Positions 41,306-51,113 are shown, counted from the stretch's first letter. The stretch: 64,000 bases of DNA from UBA5793 sp040255465 (GCA_040255465.1 JBDZVA010000002.1:434001-498000), one strand, 5' to 3'. Notes: generated from the sequence alone by a model not told the origin. Program-made: numbers and translations.

Positions 41306-44300
41306 ATGCGACCACGACACGCCGCTATGGCGGATCGGCATCTTCTGTTTGTTGGCGTGGCCGGCGTCTGCGGTGCGTTGGTGCTGCTCGTTCTCATCTT
41401 TGCCGGGGCGCGAAACCGGGTGAAACAGGCCAACGGCGCCCCGGAGATTTCGGCCGACCTGCTCAAGAACGGGACGGCGAATCGTGATCCCGCATCACGT
41501 GTCGTCATCGGGCAGAACCGCAAGGCCAGCGGCGATCCGCTCCAGTCTCTCCAGACCGGTCGCGGCGAACTGGAGTTCACCAACGATGAAGGGCTGCTCG
41601 CTTTTCGCTATCGATGGGACAAATCCGATCCGCTCGAGACGGGGTGGAATCGCTTTACGAATCCGCAGGCTTGGATCTATCGATCCGAGACGCAGTTGAT
41701 CCGCTTGAGTGCTGATGAAGGAATGTTTCGGCTGGCCGAGAATCGTCAGCCCCAGGCCGGCGTGCTTCAGGGGCACGTCGTCGTATCACTGTACGAATCC
41801 AAAGAGCGGCGAGGCGCCTATTCGATCGACCCGGACAAGACACTGCCCGTTGCACAATTTGAGACTGACTCACTCAATTTCGACGCGGTGCGGTTGAGCG
41901 GACGCACCGACGAGCGCGTGGTGGCGCGGACGCCGGAACTCATCATGATTGGCAAAGGCATGAGTTTGCTCTTCAACGAGCGGCTGGGTCGAATCGAAGA
42001 ATTGGAGATCAACGAGCGCGAGCTGATCGCCTATCGACAGCCGCTGGTCGCAGCGCCGACGGCGGAATCCAGCGAGGTGACTCCGCCGCCAACTACCGCG
42101 GCGAATTCCGCGCCTGCGACGCCCACCCCGCGCGGACAAGCTCCAGCGCCCCAGCCGACGCCAACCGGATCGGTGTGGCAGGAGGTGACCGCCTACCACC
42201 TCACGCTGACGAAGGAAGTGGTGATCACCAAGGGCGAGGGCGATGATTCGCTCATGATTGTCGGTCACGACCTGGCCGCCGACTTCGCGCTTAGGCGCAG
42301 CTCTTTCAGCGGTCGATTGACAGGCGCGCCTTCGTCAAGTCTCCCCGAAATGCGGCGAAGTCCGGTCGCGGCGGTGCGACTGCCGCACGGCTCTGACTCT
42401 TCGAACCGCTGGGCTCAACTGGCTTTCATGCCCTTTGGATTCACTGGACCAGCGGTGACGTTCCTCGGAACGGATGCCGCGCCGGGCGCCGATGACATTC
42501 TGATCACGGGTGAAGGTGGCTTGGTGCTGGTCCCGATCGACGGCACTCCGGCCACGCTGGCGAGCCCGGACGACCTCTTCGCCACGCTGCAGGGAGATCC
42601 GCTCCGGATCGACTATGGAGACTTCTACGCCATCGGATCTGAACTGGAGTACTCCAGATCTGAGGCCCTGGCAAAGCTGAAGTGTGAGCGGGATCAGCCC
42701 ATCGAAGCGGGTCTTCCAGGCGGCGCCAGGCTGACGTCTGTTGTCCCATTCGAGTATGACTTCAGGACGGGCGAGGGCACGCTGATGGGCGCTGGCACGA
42801 TCGTCGGCCTGATTCCTAAGGAAGCTCAGTCGCAGCCTCCCGGTGTGGCACCGGAGGCAAGCACCTCGGCCATGAAGGGCCTGCCAGAGGGGTTCTCGAT
42901 CAACTGGCTCAACGATTTCGTCGTGGAGTTCAAAGGCGCCAATCAGGGCGGCGGACTCGGGAAGATCGCTGCGGCTGTCTTCAACGGAACCGTCCACGTG
43001 GACGATCCAAACGGGTACGCGCTGGATTCACAGCAACTGCGCATCGATTTCAAGGACAATGCAAACTCGAAGGAACAGGGCATCGACACCATCACCGCGA
43101 CGGGCGACGCCAGATTGCAATCAGCCGACGGCAATGTCAGCGGCGACGAGCTGTTTGTGCAGTTCCACGAGAACGCCAAGGGCTCGTCGTACCCGGGTCA
43201 GATGACGGTGACGGGCCACGGCCACGTCGTGAATGAGGGCAGTTCAATTGCCGCCCAGTACATCCAGGCGAATCTGGTTGAACAGTCCATGGCGTCGGAG
43301 GAAGCGCTGCCGGCCAAGTTTGGCGGCTCATCGTCCTTTGCGGTCAGCGACATGCTCGCGCAGGGCGCCGTCGTCCTGACATTCGAAGACGGCGTCATGG
43401 CGATGGCGGATCGCCTGCAGGCAGACGCGCGGACGGATACCGCAATCCTCACAGGCGAGAACGTGATTGTCGGCGATCCATCGCTGAAAGTGATGGGTAA
43501 GCATGCCGAGATCACGAACATCTCGAGCAAGAATCAGGATCGCGTGGCCAAGTTCATCGGTGCCGGCACCCTGACGTACTTCCAGCCAAGACCCGCCACA
43601 CCCGCCGCGGATGGGGCGACTGAAGAGTGTCCAGTGACCACACCCGAGGAAATGCGAGAAGAACTGCGCCGCCGGCTCGAAGGTCAGCCAGACAGCAAAC
43701 CAGCCAATGACGGCGCCGGGTCGTCTGATGCTCCGGCCCAGGCCGCCGGCTCCGTGCGCGTTGAGTGGGCGGATCTGCTGACATTTGAAGAGCAGCAGGG
43801 ACGCATCACGTTTGAAGGTCAGGTCAGCGCCGAATCAGAACCGACCGATCGCGAAGTGGACCGGCTCACGGGCAATTGGATGCAGATCGAACTGACCGAG
43901 CCCATTCCCACCCTCACCGCAACCGGCGAAGCAGGAAAGGCAACGAGGCGACTGCGCAAGATGACCATGCTCGGCAGTCACGATGAATCCGCCCAGGTTG
44001 AGGCCCAGCGCTTTACCGATGGGCTAAAGACCACGCGAGAATTGCTGCTCGCGGTTGCCGGCGAGATCATCGAGTACACCGAAGCCACTGAACTCTTTGA
44101 AGCCATAGGCGACGGGTGGATGCTTGTGGTTGATTCAAGCACGCCCAAACCCGAAGCGGAGCCGACTGATCGCGCACCGAGTTCCGCGGCCGTGCAGTTC
44201 TCAGGACCAGGAGAAACGGAGTTCACCTGGACGGGCCGGCTCTCACTCCGCGGCGGACCGGGCTTGCTCACGATCTCCGATGATGTGATCATGCGACACC

Positions 44301-44671
44301 GCCCGACAAACGAACCGGTCATTCGAGTGGATTGCGACACGATGACCGCTTCGCTCAAGTCATCTCGATCGGTCGGCGCGTTGGATCTTTCGCAAAGCGA
44401 GGGTATGGATCTCACCAGCGCCGTCGCAGACGGTTCCGTCTTTGTGCGGAGTGAAGACCGCAGCATCTGGGCGGATCGCCTGACGTATGACCGCAAGACG
44501 CTGCTGGCAACCATTGAAGCGCTCGGCGACGACTATGTGGTCATGGAGGGCGAGGCGACGGGTGGAGCCGTGCAGGCCCGCCGCATTCTCTGGGATTTCT
44601 ACACCAACGGCATCACCGTGGAAGGCGCCCGGATCGACGGGCCGATGCCCACGAACAATCCCGGCCGCTGA
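41306..44671 (+). CDS. Giant LptA/LptC/OstA-like protein
   Basis: This 1121-residue protein has a single N-terminal membrane helix (about 12-35) and is otherwise periplasmic. It is built from repeated beta-taco-like strands: near the N-terminus (V-V-S-L-Y-E-S-K, D-S-L-N-F-D-A-V), in the middle (about 530-640: I-T-A-T-G-D-A-R-L-Q, M-T-V-T-G-H-G-H-V-V, then D-T-A-I-L-T-G-E-N-V-I-V-G-D) and toward the C-terminus. A Pro/Thr-rich linker lies at about 255-295. LptC is normally under 200 residues and LptA similar, so this looks like several Lpt bridge modules in one chain. AAGGAGG precedes the ATG. Its place after kdsD-kdsC fits LPS export. It ends flush against nuoC. Confidence 0.72.
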   Translation: MRPRHAAMADRHLLFVGVAGVCGALVLLVLIFAGARNRVKQANGAPEISADLLKNGTANRDPASRVVIGQNRKASGDPLQSLQTGRGELEFTNDEGLLAFRYRWDKSDPLETGWNRFTNPQAWIYRSETQLIRLSADEGMFRLAENRQPQAGVLQGHVVVSLYESKERRGAYSIDPDKTLPVAQFETDSLNFDAVRLSGRTDERVVARTPELIMIGKGMSLLFNERLGRIEELEINERELIAYRQPLVAAPTAESSEVTPPPTTAANSAPATPTPRGQAPAPQPTPTGSVWQEVTAYHLTLTKEVVITKGEGDDSLMIVGHDLAADFALRRSSFSGRLTGAPSSSLPEMRRSPVAAVRLPHGSDSSNRWAQLAFMPFGFTGPAVTFLGTDAAPGADDILITGEGGLVLVPIDGTPATLASPDDLFATLQGDPLRIDYGDFYAIGSELEYSRSEALAKLKCERDQPIEAGLPGGARLTSVVPFEYDFRTGEGTLMGAGTIVGLIPKEAQSQPPGVAPEASTSAMKGLPEGFSINWLNDFVVEFKGANQGGGLGKIAAAVFNGTVHVDDPNGYALDSQQLRIDFKDNANSKEQGIDTITATGDARLQSADGNVSGDELFVQFHENAKGSSYPGQMTVTGHGHVVNEGSSIAAQYIQANLVEQSMASEEALPAKFGGSSSFAVSDMLAQGAVVLTFEDGVMAMADRLQADARTDTAILTGENVIVGDPSLKVMGKHAEITNISSKNQDRVAKFIGAGTLTYFQPRPATPAADGATEECPVTTPEEMREELRRRLEGQPDSKPANDGAGSSDAPAQAAGSVRVEWADLLTFEEQQGRITFEGQVSAESEPTDREVDRLTGNWMQIELTEPIPTLTATGEAGKATRRLRKMTMLGSHDESAQVEAQRFTDGLKTTRELLLAVAGEIIEYTEATELFEAIGDGWMLVVDSSTPKPEAEPTDRAPSSAAVQFSGPGETEFTWTGRLSLRGGPGLLTISDDVIMRHRPTNEPVIRVDCDTMTASLKSSRSVGALDLSQSEGMDLTSAVADGSVFVRSEDRSIWADRLTYDRKTLLATIEALGDDYVVMEGEATGGAVQARRILWDFYTNGITVEGARIDGPMPTNNPGR

Positions 44672-45226
44672 TCACGCGTCGTCGCGCTCCACAATGTTGT
44701 ACATCTCGCGCTCGCCGCGACCGCGGAGCGGATAATCCTTGCGCAGCGGGAAAGCAGGATAATCGCGCCACAGCAGGATGCGCCGCAGGTCGGGGTGGTT
44801 GCTGAAGCGGATGCCGAACATGTCGTAGACCTCTCGCTCGGGCCACTCGGCTCCCGGCCAGATGTCGGTGACCGAATCCACGATTAGCGCGTGATCGTCT
44901 TCGTTGCCCGAAGTGTCGCCACTCGGATCAAGATAGGTCTTGACGATCAGGCGGCGATTGTAAATGGTGCTCGAGAGCACATAGACAACCGCAAAGCGGC
45001 CAGACATCTCGGCAGGGTAGTTCAGGTAATCGACGGCCGTGATATCGGAGAGGAAGTCGTAACGGCTCTCTTCGTCATCACGCAGAAACTGCATCATCGT
45101 GTGCAGCAGTTGCGTCGGAACCACGACTGCCGTCTGCCCGCGAAACTCGGTGGCCTTGAGTCCCGCCCCGGCGAACTGGGCTCTGAGTCGGGGCAGCGTG
45201 GGATGATCGAGATTGGGTCTGGTCAT
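44672..45226 (-). CDS. nuoC: NADH-quinone oxidoreductase subunit C
   Basis: The 184-residue protein has the NuoC signature: D-F-L-S-D-I-T-A-V-D-Y-L, W-P-G-A-E-W-P-E-R-E-V-Y-D-M-F-G-I-R-F, and H-P-D-L-R-R-I-L-L-W-R-D-Y-P. It is part of the peripheral arm of complex I, at the cytoplasmic side. No other nuo gene is in the window. Its stop abuts the stop of the Lpt-like gene in a shared TGATCA. Confidence 0.93.
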   Translation of the reverse strand: MTRPNLDHPTLPRLRAQFAGAGLKATEFRGQTAVVVPTQLLHTMMQFLRDDEESRYDFLSDITAVDYLNYPAEMSGRFAVVYVLSSTIYNRRLIVKTYLDPSGDTSGNEDDHALIVDSVTDIWPGAEWPEREVYDMFGIRFSNHPDLRRILLWRDYPAFPLRKDYPLRGRGEREMYNIVERDDA

Positions 45227-45268
45227 GTCGGTGGCTCGAAGCGATCGTAAGACTACCGCGCGACGGAT

Positions 45269-46009
45269 TCAACGCGACGATCCGGAGACGATGGCCCGCG
45301 CCAGCGAGTCCAGCAGCGACGCTGGTCCGGTGACCGGGCTCAACTGTCGCACGATGACCGGTGTTTCCAGCGGGAGACAAGGCAAGCAGGCCGTGAGCAC
45401 GGCCGAGAGATCGAACACGCCTTCGCCCGGTTCGCTCGGTATCAGCCGCTCGGGCTGCTCATCGAGGCGGACATTGCCCAGAATCAGCGCCTGGGCTCGA
45501 GGCGCCAGCGCCTCGGCGATCCGCTGCAGATGATCTTCGCGAACGGAGAGCATGCTCGGCTCGAACAATGCAGTGGGATTCAGCGCCAATCCGAAGGGCC
45601 CACCCGCAAACTGGTTGAGGTAGATGCCAGTAACTTGTGCGTCGTGGAGAATGTGCCGACTACAAGGTTCGAGCAGTAACTGCACCCCCGTAGCTCGGGC
45701 AGCGGCGTCGAGGGAATCCAGATGCTGAGCGAGGGCGGCCAGTCCAGGAGCCATCCAGTTTCGCGGATCGAGCGCTTCGAGGTCGTCGCTGAGCGAGCCG
45801 GAGTTGACGATCACTCGGCCGCCTTCAAAAGCGCCAATCTCCTCGGCAGTAAGTTTCAGGAGATTCCCCGACCAACGACGCGCAAGGGGTGGTTCCGAAG
45901 CCGACGGCTCAGCGCCGAGTCGTGCGGCCGTCGCGACCAGGCCAGTATCGGCACGTGTCGCGTCTGAAGCAAGATCAGGCTTGGACGGAGTCTCGATGAA
46001 CAGGTGCAT
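45269..46009 (-). CDS. TIM-barrel protein (sugar phosphate isomerase/epimerase-like)
   Basis: The 246-residue protein shows alternating strands and helices with G-V-Q-L-L-L-E-P-C-S-R-H and L-N-P-T-A-L-F-E-P, which suggests a xylose-isomerase-like TIM barrel. The expected metal-binding Glu/Asp/His set is only partly visible, so activity is unsure. It lies 42 bp upstream of nuoC on the same strand, and the two may be co-transcribed. Confidence 0.45.
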   Translation of the reverse strand: MHLFIETPSKPDLASDATRADTGLVATAARLGAEPSASEPPLARRWSGNLLKLTAEEIGAFEGGRVIVNSGSLSDDLEALDPRNWMAPGLAALAQHLDSLDAAARATGVQLLLEPCSRHILHDAQVTGIYLNQFAGGPFGLALNPTALFEPSMLSVREDHLQRIAEALAPRAQALILGNVRLDEQPERLIPSEPGEGVFDLSAVLTACLPCLPLETPVIVRQLSPVTGPASLLDSLARAIVSGSSR

Positions 46010-46096
46010 GAGGGCAAAGGTTAGGATGGATTCTGGCCGCGCGTCGAGGTGGTTGATGCCGGGGCCCGGCTAGACTCATTCAACGTCCCCGACTCG

Positions 46097-47674
46097 ATGT
46101 TTCCTACTCCAGTCAACTTCACATTCATCGCTGCGATCGGAGTGCCTCGTCTCGATGTGATTTGCTTCGCCGCATATCTTGTGATCGTCCTGATGCTGGT
46201 CGTTTACGGACTGCATCGCTACTGGCTGGTTTACCTGTACTCGCGTCATGCGCGGGGAACGGTTACACCCAACAGGCCAACGACGAAGGACATCGCCAGA
46301 CTCTGGCCGCGCGTGACGGTTCAGCTTCCGATGTACAACGAGCGTGCCGTGGCGCAACGAGTTATCGACGCGGCGTGTGGGCTGGACTATCCGCAAGATC
46401 GCTTCGAGGTCCAGATCCTCGATGATTCGACGGATGCCACGCGAGCGATTACGGATCAAGCGTGTGCTCGTTGGCGAGATCGAGGCATCGACATTCACGT
46501 CGTTTGCCGAGGAGATCGCCAGGGCTACAAAGCCGGCGCGCTGCAGAACGGCCTGGCGACCGCAACCGGAGAGTTCATCGCTGTATTTGACGCCGATTTT
46601 GTACCGCCGGCCTCGCTGCTCAAGCGGGCGATGGCGCACTTTCGCAGTGATCGGATTGGTATGGTGCAGACGCGCTGGACTCATCTCAATCGCCGACGCA
46701 GTCCACTCACGCGAAGTCAGGCTGTTTTTCTGGATGGTCACTTCGTGGTGGAGCACACCGCCAGAAACCGATCAGGTCGATGGATCAATTTCAATGGTAC
46801 GGCTGGCATCTGGCGACGAACGTGTATCGAAGACGCCGGCGGCTGGCAAGACGACACGCTGACCGAAGATGTCGATCTGTCGTATCGTGCCCAGACGCGC
46901 GGTTGGCAGTTCGTTTATGACCCAACCATCGAGTGCCCGGGTGAGTTACCACCCTCCATTTGCGCGTTCATGACTCAACAGCATCGGTGGACGAAGGGAT
47001 CGATTCAGACGGCAGTGAAGCTCCTGCCTTCAATCGCACAAAGTCGCGCGCCAATTGCCAACAAGATCGAGGCCTGGTTCCATCTCACCTGTCCAGCAGT
47101 GTCAGTTCTTATCGTACTGCTGACCATTCTGTTGCTTCCCGCCATGAGTTTCCGCGGCATCGCCGGATCATCATTGATGCTCGGCGCATTGACCTCGGGC
47201 TTGACGCTCTTTGCGCTGGCCACAGTTTCGGCGGGGGCGTTTTATGTGCTATCACAGCGCGAGCAAGGGCGCGGGTGGCTGGCCTCGCTGGCTGAGCTGC
47301 CTGGCGTCATGGCGCTGGGAATCGGAGTGAGCGCGAACAACGCCCGTGGTGTGGTCGAAGCGATCGCCGGCCTCGACAGCGAGTTTGTCCGCACACCAAA
47401 GTTTGGTGCGTTGTCAGTTGATGCAGTCGGTGCATTGCCAAGGCGCCGAGTCGGCCTCGGATCCAGTGGCGCGATCGAACTGACACTCGGCATGTTCTCA
47501 CTGGCCTGTATCGTCTTCGCGTTGCCGACCGCGACCGGATGGCTCAGCGTGCCCTTCCTGCTGCTGTTTGCGTGCGGGTACTTGAGCGTGGGCATTGGGT
47601 CGCTGGCTGAATCACTTCGAGCCGAACCGGTATCGGGCATGGATACTGACGGTGCGCACCCAACCAGCCGATAG
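46097..47674 (+). CDS. Processive family 2 glycosyltransferase (cellulose-synthase-like)
   Basis: The protein (about 525 residues) has an N-terminal membrane helix (about 10-40), then a GT2 catalytic domain: Q-L-P-M-Y-N-E-R, I-L-D-D-S-T-D, A-V-F-D-A-D-F (DxD), L-T-E-D-V-D-L-S and Q-Q-H-R-W (QxxRW). Three or four C-terminal helices follow. This is the layout of inner-membrane synthases of beta-linked polysaccharides (cellulose, mannan or similar). No BcsB or PilZ partner is seen, so the product is unknown. ATG 46097 is chosen; an upstream GTG at 46049 is possible. Confidence 0.83.
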   Translation: MFPTPVNFTFIAAIGVPRLDVICFAAYLVIVLMLVVYGLHRYWLVYLYSRHARGTVTPNRPTTKDIARLWPRVTVQLPMYNERAVAQRVIDAACGLDYPQDRFEVQILDDSTDATRAITDQACARWRDRGIDIHVVCRGDRQGYKAGALQNGLATATGEFIAVFDADFVPPASLLKRAMAHFRSDRIGMVQTRWTHLNRRRSPLTRSQAVFLDGHFVVEHTARNRSGRWINFNGTAGIWRRTCIEDAGGWQDDTLTEDVDLSYRAQTRGWQFVYDPTIECPGELPPSICAFMTQQHRWTKGSIQTAVKLLPSIAQSRAPIANKIEAWFHLTCPAVSVLIVLLTILLLPAMSFRGIAGSSLMLGALTSGLTLFALATVSAGAFYVLSQREQGRGWLASLAELPGVMALGIGVSANNARGVVEAIAGLDSEFVRTPKFGALSVDAVGALPRRRVGLGSSGAIELTLGMFSLACIVFALPTATGWLSVPFLLLFACGYLSVGIGSLAESLRAEPVSGMDTDGAHPTSR

Positions 47675-47709
47675 AATCTCTCGGCTCCAACGCACCGCAA
47701 GCAACGACT

Positions 47710-49407
47710 GTGACATCAACACCACCCGACAATTCGAAGCCGAACTCCGGGCGTTGCGGCGGGCAGGTCGTGCACCTCACCGTGGCGTCGTCGCCCGGGC
47801 CCGCGCCGGCAAATACGATCCGCGCCTCGAAGATGGGGCGGCGTCGGGCGGCTGTACTCGCCATCGTTCAATTGCTCATGGTGGCGCACGTTGTGCAGTG
47901 GTGGCTTAGTGGACACACTACGACACCGATCGAACCTTCCGAGTCGATGGAGTTCGTCAAGCGCGGCGTCATTAACGCAGGCCTGATCTTCTTTGCGATC
48001 GCAATGCTCTCGACGCTCGTGCTCGGGCGCTGGTTCTGTGGCTGGGGATGCCACCTGGTGATGCTTCAGGATCTTTGTGGCTGGATGATGAAGAAGATCG
48101 GCATTCGCCCCCGGCCGTTTCGCTCCCGCCTGTTGGCGTACGTCCCGCTAATTGTCGCGCTGTACATGTTTGTTTGGCCGCTGGTCTACCGCGTTGGACT
48201 GGCGCCAATCTTTGGCACAACCAGGCAACTGCCTGTGTGGCAGGTGCAGGCTCACCTGACCACGCCCGACTTCTGGAGCACCTTCGCGGGAGTCGGCGTC
48301 GCCATTCCGTTCCTGCTGGTCTGCGGGTTTGCCACGGTCTACTTCCTCGGCGCCAAGGGTTTCTGCACGTATGGCTGCCCCTACGGCGGCCTTTTCGCGC
48401 CGATCGATCGCCTCTCGCCCGCTCGCATCCGTGTGACTGATGCCTGTGAGCACTGCGGCCACTGCACCGCCGTGTGCACGAGCAGCGTGCGCGTGCATGA
48501 AGAAGTGCGCGACTATGGGATGGTCGTTGATTCCGGATGCATGAAATGCATGGACTGCGTCAGCGTGTGTCCCAACGATGCGCTCTATTTCGGGTTTGGT
48601 GTTCCGTCTCTCGCCGCCTCGCCCCGCGTCGACAAGCCGACGGTGCGCCAACATGACTTGTCGTGGGGTGAAGAATTGCTCTGCGCTGCGGTTTTCGCGG
48701 CGATGTTCTTCATCTTCCGCGGTTTGTATTCGCTAGTGCCCATGCTTTTTGCGGTTGGAATTGCCGGGTGCGGCACATTCATTATGTGGAAGGCGTGGCG
48801 ACTGCTCGGTGATCGCGATTCACGCTTTCATCGATTCCAGCTGCGCCGCAGCGGACGGCTGACACGGACGGGCGGAGTGTGGCTGGCCATGACCGCTATT
48901 CTGCTTGCTCTCTCGCTGCACAGCGCGCTGGTTCAGTATCATGCGTGGACGGGCCTTCGGCTGGCAGGGGAGATTCAGACGTCCACTGATGAGGCGCTGC
49001 GCGGTCCGGTGAAGTTCGATCCCACCACGCAATTGAAACTGCAGACTGCAGCCGCCCACCTGCAGAAGGCCGACTCCTGGCAAGCCGGCGGCATCGGGTT
49101 GCTCGGCGATGTGGATGTTCCGATCACGCGCGCCCGGCTCAGCCTGCTCACGGGCCACTGGGCGGAATGCGAGCAGCAACTGCGGCGCGGCATCAAGCTT
49201 GGCGGGGCGACGGATGTCCTTTGCCGTGACTTGGCTCGCGTCATGCTCAGCTACCGGCCGGCAGATGACGCAATCGCCCAGATGACCGAGTCGCTGAAAC
49301 AGCATCCAGAGTTTGATCAGACGCGCGCGGCTCTGATTGTCGTACTCCAGTCGCTGGGGCGCACTGACGAAGCGCAACGTGTTCGCGATGCTCGCCCAAC
49401 GCCCTGA
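47710..49407 (+). CDS. NapH-like polyferredoxin membrane protein with C-terminal TPR
   Basis: The 565-residue protein has several membrane helices and the NapH/CcoG-type motifs C-G-W-G-C-H (about 110-115) and C-T-Y-G-C-P-Y-G (219-226). Two 4Fe-4S sites follow, C-E-H-C-G-H-C-T-A-V-C (246-256) and C-M-K-C-M-D-C-V-S-V-C-P (277-288). The C-terminal 150 residues look like two or three TPR repeats (A-E-C-E-Q-Q-L-R-R-G, D-L-A-R-V-M-L-S-Y). This tail is unusual for the family. It probably carries electrons across the membrane. The start is GTG 47710. Confidence 0.8.
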   Translation: MTSTPPDNSKPNSGRCGGQVVHLTVASSPGPAPANTIRASKMGRRRAAVLAIVQLLMVAHVVQWWLSGHTTTPIEPSESMEFVKRGVINAGLIFFAIAMLSTLVLGRWFCGWGCHLVMLQDLCGWMMKKIGIRPRPFRSRLLAYVPLIVALYMFVWPLVYRVGLAPIFGTTRQLPVWQVQAHLTTPDFWSTFAGVGVAIPFLLVCGFATVYFLGAKGFCTYGCPYGGLFAPIDRLSPARIRVTDACEHCGHCTAVCTSSVRVHEEVRDYGMVVDSGCMKCMDCVSVCPNDALYFGFGVPSLAASPRVDKPTVRQHDLSWGEELLCAAVFAAMFFIFRGLYSLVPMLFAVGIAGCGTFIMWKAWRLLGDRDSRFHRFQLRRSGRLTRTGGVWLAMTAILLALSLHSALVQYHAWTGLRLAGEIQTSTDEALRGPVKFDPTTQLKLQTAAAHLQKADSWQAGGIGLLGDVDVPITRARLSLLTGHWAECEQQLRRGIKLGGATDVLCRDLARVMLSYRPADDAIAQMTESLKQHPEFDQTRAALIVVLQSLGRTDEAQRVRDARPTP

Positions 49408-49424
49408 CCGATCGAGTCTGTGCC

Positions 49425-50441
49425 CTATGCCTTGCCGGATGGTGGGGCGGATGGCCCGCCGCCGATGGCTGAGCGCATCTGCGTGTCAGCCTTGATGTTG
49501 TTCATCCGGTAGTAGTCCATAATACCGAGGTGGCCACTGCGGAATGCATCGGCCATGGCACGAGGCACTTCCGCTTCCGCCTCGACCACCTTGGCGCGAT
49601 TGAGTTCAATCAGGGCGCGGTTCTCGGCTTCCTGAGCGCGAGCCATGGCCGCACGCTTCTCGGCTTCGGCCTGGAATCGCTTTTTGTCCGCCTCGGCCTG
49701 GTCGGCCTGGAGTTTGGCGCCGATGTTGTCGCCGACATCGACGTCGGCGATGTCGATCGAGAGAATCTCAAACGCCGTCCCCGAATCCAGGCCCTTCTTG
49801 AGCACGGTCTTGCTGATGTTGTCGGGGTTGGCGAGCACTTCCTTGTGCGTGTTGGCCGAGCCGATCGTCGTGACGATGCCCTCGCCGACGCGGGCGATGA
49901 TCGTCTCCTCGAGCGCGCCACCGACGAGTCGGGCGAGGTTGGCCCGCACCGTGATACGGGCTTTGACTCGCAACTGGATTCCGTCCTGAGCGACGGCGTC
50001 GATCGTATTGCGGCCGCGCGCGGGGTCGGGGCAATCGATGACCTTGGGCTTCACGGAGGTCTGCACCGCGTCGAAGATATCGCGGCCGGCCAGGTCGATG
50101 GCGCAGGCCGTGTTGTAGCCCAGTTCGATCTTCGCACGGTCCGCCGCAATCAGCGCACGGATCACCAGTGGCACGCGACCGCCCGAGAGATAGTGGGTTT
50201 CCAGTTCCTTGGTGCTGACGTTGAGACCCGCCTTGACAGCCTGAATGCGGTTGAGCACGATGATCCGCGGGTCGACCTTTCGGAACTTCATACCGACCAG
50301 ATCAATGAAAGAGACCGGAGCGCCGGACAGGAACGCCTGGAACCACAAGTTGAAAAACTGGCCAATGATCACGAGCGCTACGAGCGCCACGATCACAACG
50401 ATGGCCACCCCAATCCAGGTGATTACTTCTGTCGGAGTCAT
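49425..50441 (-). CDS. floA: Flotillin-like protein FloA
   Basis: The 338-residue protein has an N-terminal membrane hairpin (about 7-45), an SPFH/flotillin-like domain (V-D-P-R-I-I-V-L-N-R-I-Q-A-V-K-A, V-K-A-R-I-T-V-R-A-N), and an alanine/glutamate-rich coiled coil (about 225-290, A-E-K-R-A-A-M-A-R-A-Q-E-A-E). It ends near residue 320 with Y-Y-R-M-N-N-I. This is the FloA (YqfA) pattern of functional membrane microdomain scaffolds. It is the third gene of a NfeD1b-NfeD-FloA set. Confidence 0.93.
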   Translation of the reverse strand: MTPTEVITWIGVAIVVIVALVALVIIGQFFNLWFQAFLSGAPVSFIDLVGMKFRKVDPRIIVLNRIQAVKAGLNVSTKELETHYLSGGRVPLVIRALIAADRAKIELGYNTACAIDLAGRDIFDAVQTSVKPKVIDCPDPARGRNTIDAVAQDGIQLRVKARITVRANLARLVGGALEETIIARVGEGIVTTIGSANTHKEVLANPDNISKTVLKKGLDSGTAFEILSIDIADVDVGDNIGAKLQADQAEADKKRFQAEAEKRAAMARAQEAENRALIELNRAKVVEAEAEVPRAMADAFRSGHLGIMDYYRMNNIKADTQMRSAIGGGPSAPPSGKA

Positions 50442-50519
50442 TGAGTCACACGTTCCTTTCGTCAGCCGCCAGTACCAGTCCTCGATTGAAGACCGAATGA
50501 TTCACGGTAGCACAGCAGA

Positions 50520-51113
50520 TCACGTCGGTCGGCCAAAATCGCCCACTTCGTCAGCCGGCATCACGCGAATCTGCCGGCCGTTGACCGAGGTGATCACCAC
50601 CTTTGTTCCCGCGGGGATGATCCCCGTTTCCGCAAAGGCCTCGATATCTTCGCCATCCAGACGGATCGTACCGCCCGGACGCAACCCCGTCAGCGCCCTC
50701 CCCTGTGCGCCGATGAGCGATGAGATGGCCTCCGCCTCCGCGTGTCGCTCGTGCAGGCGGCGCTGCATGTCTTCTTCTGTCGTGCCCTCGGTCAGGATGA
50801 TGTTCCGCCCCACCGGGGTGCTCGGGAACACTTTGATCGCCATCCACAAAATCGTCGGTGTGAGCACAACGACCAGGCCGAGTGCAATCAAACCGGTCAC
50901 GATACTGATCTGAAAGGCGACCACCACACCGGCGATAGCGCTGAGGCCGGCAACGATGCTGATCAACCCACCGGATGGGACAAACAGTTCCAGCGCGACC
51001 ATCAGCGCCGCGAGGGTGAGCAGGCCCACGACCCACCAGCCCAGAGCACCGTTGGTGTCAGCCGGGGCCGGAGTAGTCTGGGCCAGTGTGATGATCACAT
51101 CAGACAGGCTCAT
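50520..51113 (-). CDS. NfeD family membrane protein
   Basis: The 197-residue protein has three or four membrane helices (about 23-110) and a C-terminal OB-fold domain: G-A-Q-G-R-A-L-T-G-L-R-P-G-G-T-I-R-L-D-G and I-P-A-G-T-K-V-V-I-T-S-V-N-G. These are diagnostic of NfeD proteins, partners of flotillins. ATG 51113 has GGAGG 6 nt upstream and overlaps the stop of the NfeD1b gene by 14 nt; the longer frame to 51221 is not needed. Confidence 0.9.
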   Translation of the reverse strand: MSLSDVIITLAQTTPAPADTNGALGWWVVGLLTLAALMVALELFVPSGGLISIVAGLSAIAGVVVAFQISIVTGLIALGLVVVLTPTILWMAIKVFPSTPVGRNIILTEGTTEEDMQRRLHERHAEAEAISSLIGAQGRALTGLRPGGTIRLDGEDIEAFAETGIIPAGTKVVITSVNGRQIRVMPADEVGDFGRPT

